A stretch of DNA of 64,000 bases from Bombyx mori. Taxonomy: Eukaryota > Arthropoda > Insecta > Lepidoptera > Bombycidae. The notes below the pieces were generated by a model. It was not told where the DNA came from, did not search any database, and worked only from the letters and a program-made list of their open reading frames with translations. The translations under genes and the position numbers were made by a program. The stretch is from positions 1,240,001 through 1,304,000 of the forward strand of contig NC_085108.1 of NCBI RefSeq assembly GCF_030269925.1, written 5' to 3'. Within the stretch, counting starts at the first letter, position 1; each line of letters starts with the position of its first letter. This document shows, one piece after another, positions 11,099 to 21,208 of this stretch.

Positions 11099-11314
11099 AT
11101 CTATCCTAACATATAAATCTACAGTGGTTTTTACGGATGTTCCGTTATAACTATTGAACCACGCATCCGATTGACTTGAAACTTGGTATCCATGTAGAAA
11201 ATACATGTACTTAATGGATAGGCTAATATTTATATGAGTGTTGGACTCCCTAATAATAATGACAATGATTATGTTAATTTTAAATGCCCAGCGAAGCGGG
11301 CGAGTACGGCTAGT
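11099..11314 (+). mobile_element. Helitron family E
   Basis: TCTATCCTAACATATAAATC start, hairpin GCCCAGCGAAGCGGGC, and end GAGTACGGCTAG before T. Confidence 0.78.
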
Positions 11315-11548
11315 AAATTTATAAATGGACAAGATAGCCTACACACACATACACAGTAAAGGCTACGTTAAATAAATTTTAGATAAAACTTAGTTGTCGC
11401 AATATTGCCATGACTACGTATATCGCAATGCCGTTCAAATACCACACATTGGTCCCAAAAATACGAATGATCCAACAACGCGTGGTCGTAAACACGGACA
11501 AACGATTTGTGGCGATGTGGCATAACGATGCGAATATAATGCGGTCCA

Positions 11549-11659
11549 GTGTGCTTAGGGCGAGTTTTTTTAAAGTTCTTGATAGCGTAAAAGCTAACTT
11601 AAACTTGTATGGAGCTACGCTTGCCTATATTTGGTGCTAGCGGCGCTGTTCTAACTGCA
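11549..11659. mobile_element. Fold-back MITE, half copy
   Basis: GTGTGCTTAGGGCGAG through GGCGCTGTTCTAACTGCA. The second arm is missing and a GA-repeat follows. The 76-codon ORF ending at 11640 runs into it. Confidence 0.7.
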
Positions 11660-11739
11660 AGAGAGAGAGAGATTATATTAAAATGGTTTCTGCAAGGGAA
11701 TGGGAAGCACTAGTCTTGGTAAAACTAGTGTTAACGTGT

Positions 11740-12130
11740 TCTCGCAGGTTGAGCCAATTTTTTTTTGGGTAGGGGATCGAACCTCCCTGCCTCCGGCGAA
11801 GGTCAAGAAGAAATGCCATCATCGTGAAAAGTGCGACTGGTTGGCGATGTTACGCGTCCCGATCTGGCAGGCTGGTTCTGACCCAGCGTGGTATCTGGGG
11901 ACAACAGCTGCATGGGCCACACGGCCTATGTCCAGAGCTTTTGAAGACTTCGCTTCGAAGGCTTCGGCTTGAGGGCTCCGTCGACTGGGCGAGAGTGCAG
12001 GGTAGTCATTTAGTGAGTTGGGCCCTAAATTCCATGCTTTGTACCCATGATCCTCTTCTAATATCAGCGGATCGTCCAGTCGCACATGCGCACCCTAAGG
12101 TAGGAGTTCATAATCCATACACTGTATAAC
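11740..12130 (+). mobile_element. Longer fragment of the same GC-rich non-LTR family
   Basis: Contains CGAGAGTGCAGGGTAGTCAT and GGGCCCTAAATTCC, parallel to the 19.0-kb insert. Short overlapping ORFs (11700-11972 +, 11819-12085 -) show no recognisable domain. R1-like origin is possible but unproven. Confidence 0.5.
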
Positions 12131-12162
12131 TGTAGCTTTTACATACTCTTAATGATAAATAG

Positions 12163-12352
12163 CCCACTGAGTTTCTCGCCGGATCTTCTCAGTGGGTCGC
12201 GTTTCCGATCCAGTGGTAGATTCTGCAAAGCACTGCTCTTGCTACGGCCAGTGTTAGCAACACTCCTGGTTTGAGCCCCGTGAGCTCACTTACTCGACCG
12301 GTTACGCTGACATAGCCTCACAAGGCTATCAGCTTAGGTAGGATTTTTTTTT
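12163..12352 (+). mobile_element. Family B retroposon
   Basis: GCCCACTGAGTTTCTCGCCG through ATCAGCTTAGGTAGGA. Confidence 0.82.
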
Positions 12353-12741
12353 TATAAAATCACGAAATGCCACATCAAAATAATTTTCATATTCGGTGTA
12401 TTGAGTTAGCTTAGACCTTCTAGGAAACGGAGGACAGGTAAAATGACGTCACTCCGACTTAATAACAAAACTGGCTTTCAACTAGCTAACATTTCACGAC
12501 GCGGACACCGCAACAACCCGTCTAAGTAGTCTAGTAATGGAATACGAACACCTACCTTATCGCCATATACTTAAAGATACGTTTTGTGTTCATTTCAAGT
12601 TGTTCTTATGATGTTTCGTGTTGGAATTTGTGATTTTAGCATTCGGCCAGCGTGTTTAGCTTTGCAATCTGTAATGTAGGCAGAGATACCTATTTAGTTT
12701 TTGATTTCGGCTTGCTCGTCTAGCTTATTTTTCACTATAAT
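12353..12741. other. Nothing recognised
   Basis: No repeat, ORF or splice-like block that I can support. Confidence 0.3.
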
Positions 12742-13276
12742 ATTAATCATCTTAGGCCTTACAGCCCAGGGTGGGCCTTAGCTTGGTCTAGTATGTATCT
12801 CCAGACTGCTCTGCTCAGGTTTTTTTTTTTCCTACCTATGCTGATAGCCTTGAGAGGCTATTTCAGCTTCACCCTAACGTTAGTAGGTGAGCTCGCGGGT
12901 CTCAACCGGAGAGTTGCTAACACTGACCCTAGCAAGAGCAGGGCTTCGCAGAATCTACCACCGGATCGGAAACGCGACCCACTGAGAAGATCCGGCGAGA
13001 AACTCAGTGGGTTGTGTCTATGGGTGAGTTCGCTCGTTGAGCCCTTCGTCGCAAGCGACGGGTTCGACGAGGACGGTGACCGGTGCTTGTGGTGCCTAAA
13101 AGCACCGTTAATGGATCAGGAGGATCCGTAATGACGTGAGTCTGCTCAGGGCTTTCTCCTTCCAGTTCTTGGCACCGATAACTTTGAGGTTAACTTTTCT
13201 AAGCCATCCAACCGTCGGAATTGGGATCTGCAACGACTTCTGTGGCCCTCTGGTTTCCCATATGGTAGGTGTCCAT
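12742..13276 (-). mobile_element. Inverted fragment of the same LINE, split by a family B retroposon
   Basis: Reading the minus strand from about 13276, the sequence follows the codons for KPEGHRSR...LDG..., through ELEGESPEQ-type sequence, to the stop and CATCTTAGG tail at 12742. It is very similar to 14350-14530. It is interrupted at 12820-13141 by a family B unit with the 9-bp duplication CTGCTCAGG (12811-12819 and 13142-13150). Confidence 0.82.
12820..13141 (-). mobile_element. Family B retroposon, complete with TSD
   Basis: Poly(T), CCTACCTATGCTGATAGCC through GATCAGGAGGATCCGTAATG, flanked by CTGCTCAGG (12811-12819 and 13142-13150). Shows that the full unit is about 320 bp and starts near CACGTCATTACGGATCC, like family C. 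Confidence 0.86.
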
Positions 13277-13385
13277 CATTGGCGTCCAATTTTTATAGTT
13301 TTTATGATATTAGGTTCTTTGTAAATATCTTACCACTCGTTGTTATATGGCGTCCTCAATATATCTATACTAATAATATTATTAA

Positions 13386-14519
13386 ATACTTGAAAAAACT
13401 CTTGAATTTAATGCTGACACGTATCACCTTTTTATTGATTTTAAAGCTGCCTACGACAACATAAGCCGTAATTTCCTATACCAGGCTATGCATGAGATTG
13501 GCGTACCACCGAAGCTTATATCTTTAACAAGGATGACACTGGTTGCATCGCAAAGCATTGTTAAGATCCAAACAGACCTATCGGATCCTTTTAGAACCCA
13601 TGATGGACTAAGGCAGGGTGATGCCCTCTCCTGCCTTCTTTTCAATGTTGCACTCGATAAGTGTATCCGTGACTCAGCAATAGAGACGACGGGCAATATA
13701 TATTACAAATCCGCTCAAGTACTGGGATATGCGGATGATATTGACGTCATTGGCAGATCAGCTCTCGCAGTAGAAAGTGCGTACCTTGCTCTCGAGGCCT
13801 CGTCTCTCGAAGCCGGTCTCCAAGTAAACGCAGACAAAACTAAATTCCTGAGGGTGTCGAGGGACTTACGTGAGGACACAGCGCATAAAAATATTGGCCA
13901 GCATACTTTTGGATCTGTGAATGAATTTGTATATCTTGGTTCTCTGATAACGAATAATAATAATATAACAGCAGAAATAGTTAAGAGAATACTGTCGGCG
14001 AATAAATGCTACTTCGGCCTGCTTAAATATTTCTGTTCCAAAATTCTGTCACGAAATATCAAAATTCTTTTATACAAGACCCTACTGAGACCCATTCTTA
14101 TTTATGGCTCAGAGACATGGGTACTCAGCAAAAAAGATGAGAACCGTCTACTTGTGTTCGAGCGTAAGATTCTAAGACGGATATTCGGTGCTGTGCGGGA
14201 AAACCAGATATGGAGGACGCGCTATAACCACGAGTTGTATGATGTTTACAAAGATCCTAACATCATAACAACTATAAAGATTGGACGCCTACGATGGGCA
14301 GGACATGTGGTTCGAATGGAGAGTACCAGAATGCCAAGACAATTGCTCTATGGCAAACCAGAGGGCCGCAGAAGTCGTGGCAGACCCAAACTTCGATGGT
14401 TGGATGGCGTGGAGCGCGACCTCAAAAATATCGGCGTCAAGAACTGGAAGGAGAAAGCCCTGAACAGAGCAGTCTGGAGAGACATACTGGACCAGGCTAA
14501 GGCCCACCCTGGGCTGTAA
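13386..14519 (+). pseudogene. Reverse transcriptase C-terminal part
   Basis: The frame is open from 13386, upstream of the first Met at 13488. RT motif A is FIDFKAAYD at about 13431-13457, before that Met. Motif B is LRQGDALSCLLFN (residues about 41-53 from the Met) and motif C is YADDID (81-86). Then follow the usual thumb and C-terminal landmarks: FVYLGSLI, LLRPILIYGSETWVLS, FERKILRRIFG, RLRWAGHVVRM and the basic GRRSRGRPKLRW. This pattern fits the large insect RTE-like class of endonuclease-RT elements. Endonuclease and fingers are missing, so it is a dead 5'-truncated copy although the catalytic YADD survives. Confidence 0.85.
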
Positions 14520-14545
14520 GGCCTAAGATGATGATGATGATGATG
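13386..14545 (+). mobile_element. LINE 3' half (RTE-like), reverse transcriptase
   Basis: 5'-truncated non-LTR element. It runs from part-way through the RT domain to the stop at 14519, then a short tail ending in (GAT)n at 14528-14545. A second fragment of the same 3' end lies inverted just upstream (12742-13276). Confidence 0.85.
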
Positions 14546-14546
14546 A
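14528..14546 (+). repeat. (GAT)n end of LINE
   Basis: GATGATGATGATGATGA, the 3' microsatellite that ends this RTE-like family. Confidence 0.85.
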
Positions 14547-14548
14547 AT

Positions 14549-14872
14549 AATATTATTATAAAGCTGAAGAGTTTGTTTTTTTTAAACGCGCTAATCTCAG
14601 GAACTACTGGTCCGATTTGAAAAATTATTTCAGTGTTAGATAACACATTTATTGAAGAAGGCTATGTATAGGCTATATTATAACATCACGGTAAAGCCAA
14701 TACAAGTAGAGCACCAATAAATAATGTTTCAAAATAGGGGTTTACACAGCTCCTTAACATTCTATAATTCAAAAATATTTTCACTTTCTACGTAAATGAA
14801 GTGGGGGGTAAAATTTAGCGTTATGTCAAAGTAACTATTCCACGCGGACGAAGTCGCGGGCAAAAGCTAGTC
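14549..14872 (+). mobile_element. Helitron family G-type
   Basis: ATTATTATAAAGCTGAAGAG start region, AACTACTGGTCCGATTTGAA, and end CGCGGACGAAGTCGCGGGCA..AAGCTAG before T. It directly follows the LINE ending at 14545. Confidence 0.8.
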
Positions 14873-14884
14873 GTTTAATATAAT

Positions 14885-15080
14885 CTATACTAATATATAA
14901 ATCTGCAGTGGTTTTTACGGATGTTCCGTTATAACTACTGAACCGTGCATCCGATTGACTTGAAACTTGGTATCCATGTAAAAAATAGGTAAATATTTAT
15001 ATGAGTGTTGGACTCCCTAATAATAATGTATAATAATGTTAATTTTAAATGCCCAGCGAAACGAGCGTGTACGGCTCGTA
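14885..15080 (+). mobile_element. Helitron family E
   Basis: TCTATACTAATATATAAATC start through GCCCAGCGAAACGAGC and GTACGGCTCGT. The final CTAG is mutated. Confidence 0.75.
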
Positions 15081-15099
15081 TTAATTAAAGTTAATATTG

Positions 15100-15260
15100 A
15101 CTGACTCGGTGGTGCAGTGGTTAGCGGCATCGACTGTTGCGCCGAGGGCCGTGGGTTTGATTCCCACATCGGGAAAACATTCGTGTGATGCACAAGTATG
15201 TTTGCTCTATGTCTGGGTGCAATAGGAAAATACATTGGCTGTAATACTAGATAGACTATT
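15100..15260 (+). mobile_element. tRNA-derived SINE (third family)
   Basis: GACTCGGTGGTGCAGTGGTT head with A-box, B-box GGGTTTGATTCCC, tail GTGCAATAGGAAAATACATT. Tail scraps recur at 16144-16175 and 16612-16665. Confidence 0.75.
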
Positions 15261-15263
15261 TAT

Positions 15264-15678
15264 TTAATGATATTAATACGTGAAGCAAAAACTTTGTATC
15301 CCTTTTTATGAAAATTGCGCGGACGGAGGAGTATGAAATTTTTCACACTTATAGAGAATATAGAGAAGAAGTGCACAATGCTAATATTTTTTTAAAATAA
15401 TGCTTAAAACATACATTAAATCAATAAAGAAAACATTACACACACTTCATACCATGTATTTGACGCACACACGCATGCATACTATTTATTGTCAAACTTT
15501 TGTTCTTGACGTCTGTTGTCAAATTGAGATTAAATATTGTTTGTCTTTGTTAATATTTTTTATAGTGTAGTCTTGGCGAAATTTGTGATTATAGAAGTAT
15601 AAAATACAATCATAATAGTGTACAAACTTACAATTTCAATTAATTATCGTCGAATTTTGACTACTGCAGGACCTCTAG
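15264..15678 (+). mobile_element. Helitron family D
   Basis: ATTAATACGTGAAGCAAAAA through GTCGAATTTTGACTACTG and CTCTAG at 15678. Confidence 0.8.
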
Positions 15679-15679
15679 C

Positions 15680-15860
15680 TTAATGAATATAGTGGCGGGT
15701 AGCCATCATACAACACAAGATATTTGACAGATGCCGTGAACTCACTTACGACATTTTCAAGGTAAGCTTACATCTATACAAGATCCGAACAACGACATTC
15801 GGATGGTGGGTCTAATGAGCAATATCACCCGCTCAGTAGAAGATCTTACTTTTGTCTTAT
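15680..15860 (+). mobile_element. Unclassified repeat, copy 1
   Basis: GGCGGGTAGCCATCATACAA through CCCGCTCAGTAGAAGATCTT matches 57605-58240, where a DNA element splits it. Probably part of a longer LINE, but no coding was recognised. Confidence 0.55.
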
Positions 15861-15867
15861 ACCTCCA

Positions 15868-16125
15868 AATACTACCTGGAGCCACTGCGATCATCCACAG
15901 TGCGTTTCCAGAGGTCTTTTTTGCCACGTACCATCCGGCTATGGAATGAGCTCCCCTCCACGGTGTTTCCCGAGCGCTATGACATGTCCTTCTTCAAACG
16001 AGGCTTGTGGAGAGTATTAAGCGGTAGGCAGCGGCTTGGCTCTGCCCCTGGCATTGCTGAAGTCCATGGGCGACGGTAACCACTCACCATCAGGTGGGCC
16101 GTATGCCCGTCTGCCTACAAAGGCA
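15868..16125 (+). mobile_element. Family G LINE 3' end
   Basis: Codons for YYLEPLRSSTVRFQRSFLPR through GSAPGIAEVHGRR* (stop at 16079), then the tail and poly(A). About as intact as the 25.3-kb copy over this part. It is joined upstream to a different fragment (15680-15860) related to 57590-57720. Confidence 0.8.
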
Positions 16126-16172
16126 ATAAAAAAAAAAAAAAAAAATACAGTGCTATAGGAAAATACATTGGC

Positions 16173-16320
16173 CTTTCCGATCCGGCGGTAGATTCTGCGA
16201 AGCACTGCTCTTGCTAGGGTCAGTGTTAGCATCACTCCGGCTTGAGCCCCGTGAGCTCACCCACTAGCTAAGGTTACGCTGAAATAGCCTCTCAAGGCTA
16301 TCAGCTTAGGTAGGAAAAAA
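16173..16320 (+). mobile_element. Family B retroposon, 5'-truncated
   Basis: TTTCCGATCCGGCGGTAGAT through CTTAGGTAGGAAAAAAAC. Confidence 0.8.
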
Positions 16321-16358
16321 ACAACATTCGGACGATCTTACTTTTGTCTTATACCTTT

Positions 16359-16600
16359 AACAGCCGTCTGGTGTAGTGGTAAGTGACATGGTCACTACAC
16401 AAGGGGGTCGCGGGTTCGAATCCCGCCAAGGCAAGATATTTGTATGGTAAATGTCTTTTCCAGGGTTATGGATGTATATTAAATATAAGTATGTGTATAA
16501 AAAAAAAATCTTACATTTATATCCGTTATCTGGTACCTGTAACACAAGTTCTTTACGAACTTATTACGGGACCAGTTAACGTGGCGTGATTGTTTAAAAA
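16359..16600 (+). mobile_element. tRNA-derived SINE (second family)
   Basis: CCGTCTGGTGTAGTGGTAAG head, GGTTCGAATCCCGCC B-box, ending GTTAACGTGGCGTGATTG and poly(A). Confidence 0.87.
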
Positions 16601-16969
16601 AAAAAAAAAAAAGATAGTGCAATAGGAAAATACATTGGCGGTAATACTAACTAGACCATTTGACCGATTTAGTCCTATAGGAAAATCACGTTGATGGTGC
16701 GACGGTACGATCGTGACATCACGCCAAGGCTCTCCTCGGTAACCGATCGTGACCTTGAACAACCTTTAATTAAAGCCTCATAAAATCCGTTAGAACGAGT
16801 CGCCGTCACGCCTTGCTCCTCACGTCATTGTAAAAGAAATAGTTTTATATTTTTTATTACTTTAACAATAGTCTTGTGTGCGCAAGGAATTAAAGGTTCA
16901 ATTATATACATATTTATATAACTGAGAGGCTGTTTCCATGGTGTTTTTAAAATGATGACGTCAGCAATA

Positions 16970-17207
16970 GTTACTGGTGGTAGGACCTCTTGTGAGTCCG
17001 CACGGGTAGATACCACCACCCTGCTTATTTCTGCCGTGAAGAAGTAATGCGTTTCGGTTTGAAGGATGGGGCAGCCGTTGTAACTATACAGAGACTTAAA
17101 ACTTATATCTCAAGGTAGATGGCGCATTTATGTTGTAGATGTCTATGAGCTCCAGTAACCACTTAACACCAGGTGGGCTGGGAGCTCGTCCACCCATCCA
17201 AGCAATC
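16970..17207 (+). mobile_element. Bm1 SINE, 5'-truncated
   Basis: TTACTGGTGGTAGGACCTCT to CCACCCATCCAAGCAATC. Ends exactly where a Helitron begins. Confidence 0.86.
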
Positions 17208-17209
17208 TA

Positions 17210-17261
17210 TACTAATATTATAAAGAGGAAAGATCACTCGGTCACTCGTATTTCGTATTTT
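17210..17261 (+). mobile_element. Helitron 5' end, truncated by Bm1
   Basis: TCTATACTAATATTATAAAG..GAGGAAAGATCACTCGG only. Confidence 0.65.
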
Positions 17262-17706
17262 TGAAGTCGTCGTGTCCTAAAGGATAAGACGTCCGGTGCA
17301 TTCGTATATAGCGATGCACCGGTGTTCGAATCCCGCCGGCGGGTACCAACTTTTCTAATGAAATACGTACTTCACAAATGTTTACGATTGACTTCCACGG
17401 TGAAGAAATAGCATCGTGTAATAAAAATCAAACTCGCAAAATTTTAATTTGCGTAATTACTGGTGGTGGTAGGAAGTGTTGTGAGTCCACGCGGGTAGGT
17501 ACCACCGCCCTGTCTATTTCTGCCGGGAAGCAGTAATGAGTTTCGGTTTGAATGCTGGGGCAGCTACTGCACTGTAAAAACGGAGACCTCAGAACTGATG
17601 TCTCAAGGTGGGTGGCGGCATTTACTTTGTAGATATCTATGGGCTTCGATAACCACTTAACGTCAGGTGGGTCGTGAGCACGTCCACCCACGTAAGCAAT
17701 AAAAAA
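17262..17706 (+). mobile_element. Bm1 SINE, full length
   Basis: GAAGTCGTCGTGTCCTAAAG head with B-box GTTCGAATCCC, body from TTACTGGTGG, and end GTAAGCAATAAAAAAAG. Inserted in a Helitron start (17210-17261). Confidence 0.9.
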
Positions 17707-17707
17707 A

Positions 17708-17863
17708 GCTTAGTGCGAGTTTTTAACTCGAGTAAAAGTTAACTCTAATTTGTATGGAGTTGGAACAGCGCCCCTAGCGGCAAACGCAGGCAAACGTTTC
17801 AACTCCATACAAATTAGAGTTAACTTTTACGCTATCGAGAACGTTAAAAAACTCGCACTAAGC
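17708..17863. mobile_element. Fold-back MITE, complete copy
   Basis: Almost perfect palindrome: GCTTAGTGCGAG...TAACTCTAATTTGTATGGAGTTGG on one side, the complement on the other, around a short centre containing GCGCCCCTAGCGGCAAACGC. Six copies or parts in the window share this plan (also 11549, 18935, 29408, 35291 and 47298). Confidence 0.82.
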
Positions 17864-18017
17864 TCACACAAGACTGTAGCCACTGCTACACACTCGACGC
17901 AATAACGATGCGCTTCTTCTTCGCTTCTTCTCAATGTTAATAATTCGTTTTCTGACGTTAAAACAAATTAGCACTTGAAGCCCTATTAATAAGATTAAAA
18001 TTGATGATCTAACTTTC

Positions 18018-18550
18018 ATTCCACTTATAATATTGTTACGTTATAATATTCATTGTAAAAATTAATATTAAAAAAAAAAAATCTAATATTTAAAAAAGTT
18101 AAGTGCTTCAGCGCGTTCATATGTCCCGAAAAATGTTGCCTTCTATCAAAAAGCGCAAGATAGAATATCTCGGCCACGTGCTCAGGAACGATCGATTCAT
18201 GCTGCTGCAGCTGATAATTATGGGCAAAGTGGACGGAAAGAGACGTGCTGGGCAAAGAAGGAAGTCATGGCTCCAGAATATCCGGGAGTGGATCGGTATT
18301 GCCTCCGTCGAACAGCTGTTCCGGCTGGCTGCTGACAGAAATGAATACAGGAAGCTAACGGCCAACCATCAGGATTGAAGAGGCACTGGAAGAAGAAGAA
18401 GAAATTAAAAAAAGAGGACATGCCCGCTGAGTTTCTTGCCAGTTCTTCTCAGGACGGAGGCTAGTTTTTTGTGAATTGGCGGTAGTTCTTTTTGACGTAC
18501 AACAAGTATGTACTTCCATTTATGTTGAATCAAAACTTTTTGATTTGATT
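18018..18550 (+). mobile_element. Jockey 3' tail, interrupted
   Basis: TTGTTACGTTATAATATTCA (18031 onward) and CATGCCCGCTGAGTTTCTTG (18420 onward) are the two halves of the tail seen at 45570-45805, separated by the LINE fragment 18084-18404. A reversed Bm1 follows at 18551. Confidence 0.75.
18084..18404 (+). mobile_element. RTE-like LINE fragment inside a Jockey tail
   Basis: Frame 18103-18378 reads KKRKIEYLGHVLRNDRF then MGKVDGKRRAGQRRKSWLQN. It ends in (GAA)n. The Jockey 3' tail continues on both sides (18018-18083 and 18405-18550), and ATTTAAAAAAG/ATTAAAAAAAG repeats flank the insertion. Confidence 0.75.
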
Positions 18551-18804
18551 TTTTAATTTTTTTTTTATTGCTTAGATGGGTGGACGAGCTCACAGCCCAC
18601 CTGATGTTAAGTGGTTACTGGAGCCCATAGACATCCACAACGTAAATGCGCCACCCACCTTGAGATACAAGTTCTAAGGTCTCAAGTATAGTTACAACGG
18701 CTGCCCCACCCTTCAAACCGAAACGCATTACTGCTTCACGGCAGAAATAGGCGGGGCGGTGGTACCCACCCGCGCGGACTCACAAGAGGTCCTACCACCA
18801 GTAA
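18551..18804 (-). mobile_element. Bm1 SINE, 5'-truncated
   Basis: Poly(T), TTGCTTAGATGGGTGGACGA through CTACCACCAGTAA. Inserted at the end of a Jockey tail. Confidence 0.86.
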
Positions 18805-18934
18805 TATATTAAGAGTAAGTAAGTCTTACCACCAGTAAGATTTATAGGATGGCGTTGACGTGAACATATCTGGCTTCCACGCCAGCAAGACATATCCGGG
18901 TCGCGCGTCTCATACATACATATTGCTGTACATT

Positions 18935-19315
18935 TGTGCTTAGCGCGAGTTTTTTAACGTCTTCGATAGCGTAAGAGTTAACTCATATTTGTATGGAGTT
19001 CCCGTCGGTCGGGCGTTCTCGGGGTGGCAACGCTTGTCTGGTCGTAGTGTTGACCGCGGAAAGCCCCTTACTCTGACCGAGTTCTGACCCCGGACGGAGA
19101 TCGGACGTTGGGTGTAAGAGTGCAGGGGAGTCGTTTAGTGGGTGGGCCCTAAAATCATTGGGCCCGCGATCTGCTCTCTACACCTGCAAGGGGACCTCGT
19201 AGGAGGTTCGGGCCCCAGGCCGAAGAAAAAAAAAATTGTATGGAGTTGGAACGTTTGCCTATGTTTGCCGCTAGGGGCGCTGTTCCAACTGCAAAAAAAC
19301 TCACACTAAGCACAA
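18935..19315. mobile_element. Fold-back MITE split by a retroposed segment
   Basis: Arms at 18935-19000 and 19236-19315, split by the 235-bp insert 19001-19235, which carries a 12-bp duplication TTGTATGGAGTT. Confidence 0.82.
19001..19235 (+). mobile_element. Retroposed 3' segment with poly(A) and 12-bp TSD
   Basis: GC-rich insert ending GGCCGAAGAAAAAAAAAA, flanked by TTGTATGGAGTT (18989-19000 and 19236-19247). Part of it (GAGTGCAGGGGAGTCGTTTA..GGGCCCTAAA) matches 11980-12030, so it is a truncated non-LTR tail family distinct from B, C, G and RTE. Confidence 0.82.
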
Positions 19316-19601
19316 ATGTATACAAAATCAGCTGTGTTCCTCAGCATAACTAACTTGCCTATTAGTGTCGTCTACTAAAATCTCGGATCCAATTTTTACT
19401 TAAACACGTAAAAGGCAATCGGATTACGATCAAACAAAATAGTCACAGCAGACCGTTATCGAATCAAATCGATTTTTCGAGCACAATATAGTACCTACAT
19501 CAATAATTTTATATCATTGAAATCACTAAATAAAATCGTATAATTCAAAACACATAATTATTGAACACACAATAATTACCTACGTAGCCGATAAATAACT
19601 A

Positions 19602-20889
19602 GTCAGGTCATAAGTATTGTCACACAGCAAAAACTTTTCTTTTAGAAACTGGCCACAAAAAAGTTTCTTGAATTCGAATTTCGAATTGTTCATGAAAATA
19701 AAAATGTATACTTTTAGAATTTTACTCATTTTTAAATATGGAGTGGACGCTTAAAGAAGACCGTGCTGCAGTTATTGCGTTGCAACGTTGCGGTTACGCG
19801 CCAATTCAAATTTTTAACATACTGAAAAATTTGAATATAACCAAAAGATTCGTTTATCGTACCATCAAACGATACAATGAAGACTCTAGTGTAGATGACA
19901 GGTCAAGAAGTGGTCGCCCTCGGTCTGTTAGGACTCCAGCAGTGATAAAAGCTGTGAAGGCGCGAATTCAAAGAAATCCCAAACGTAAGCAGAAACTGTT
20001 GGCCCTTCAGATGGGGTTAAGCAGAACCACGGTGAAAAGGGTGTTAAATGAAGACTTAGGGCTTCGGGCATATCGAAGAAAAACAGGACATCGTTTGAAT
20101 GCTCGTCTAATGGACCTGAGACTGAAGAGATGCCGCGCTTTGTTGAAGCGGTACGCGGGAAAAAAATATCGGGAAATTCTTTTTTCGGATGAAAAAATTT
20201 TTACCGTAGAAGAGAGCTACAACAAACAAAATGATAAGGTGTACGCACACAGTAGTGAAGAAGCGAGCAACCGTATTCGCGTGTCCAACGAGGTCATTTT
20301 CCATCCTCGCTCATGGTATGGTTGGGAGTTTCTTATTGGGGCTTAACAGAGGTACATTTTTGTGAGAAAGGTGTAAAAACGAATGCAGTTGTGTATCAAA
20401 ATACAGTCCTGACGAACCTTGTGGAACCTGTTTCTCATACCATGTTCAATAACAGGCACTGGGTATTCCAACAAGATTCGGCGCCAGCTCATAGAGCGAA
20501 GAGCACACAAGATGGGCTGGCGGCGCGTGAAATCGACTTCATCCGGCACGAAGACTGGCCCTCCTCCAGTCCAGATTTGAATCCGTTAGATTACAAGATA
20601 TGGCAACACTTGGAGGAAAAGGCGTGCTCAAAGCCTCATCCCAATTTGGAGTCGCTCAAGACATCCTTGATTAAGGCAGCCGCCGATATTGACATGGACC
20701 TCGTTCGTGCTGCGATAGACGACTGGCCGCGCAGATTGAAGGCCTGTATTCACAATCACGGAGGTCACTTTGAATAAACTTTAGTGTCATAAGAATCTAT
20801 GTTTTGTTAAGTTCATTTTGGTATTACATAATGAATAAACTTGTTTCAATTATTTTACATTAAACATGTGACAGAATTTATGACCTGAC
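19602..20889 (+). mobile_element. Complete mariner-type transposon, DD37D (Bmmar1-like)
   Basis: Terminal inverted repeats of about 25 bp start GTCAGGTCATAA at 19602 and end with the complement at 20889. Each is flanked by the TA target duplication (19600-19601 and 20890-20891). Length is about 1.29 kb, usual for mariners. The transposase frame is shifted (see 19738-20777). A 5'-deleted relative lies at 59908-60387. The right-hand repeat differs from the left only in a few bases, so the copy is moderately young. Confidence 0.93.
19738..20777 (+). pseudogene. Mariner DD37D transposase, frameshifted
   Basis: The transposase should cut and paste the element at TA sites. The first frame (19738-20346, 202 codons) holds the helix-turn-helix region and a basic linker (RSRSGRPRS, residues about 56-64), then the first catalytic Asp in FSDEKIF (residue 151). 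The second frame (20313-20777) continues with MVWLGVSYWG, the second Asp in QQDSAPAH and the third in SPDLNPLDY. There are 37 residues between the last two Asp, which defines DD37D, as in the silkworm Bmmar1 lineage. The two frames overlap and differ by one base near 20300, so a single indel breaks an otherwise full-length gene of about 345 codons. Confidence 0.9.
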
Positions 20890-21208
20890 TAGGTATAATT
20901 GTATAGTGTACATTTTACGGTTCACAATTCGCTTATTTCTATTTCGTCACACGTGATGAAAACCGCGGCCATATTGAAAAAGAATTTAAAAATTAGAAAA
21001 ATTGGAAGAAAAAAAAAAACAACAAAATTCCAAATTTAAAACGCGCGAGTACCTACCTATTACGGTCGTCATAGTGATGTCTCTTCAATATTCTCATAGC
21101 GGACACTCCCAGGATACGAACACATTCCGTATAGTCTCGACTTAAAGATTTTAAGGTTCAGTTGGACATTTTTTAAAAAATGTAAAACCCTTAATAAAAC
21201 TTCACAGC

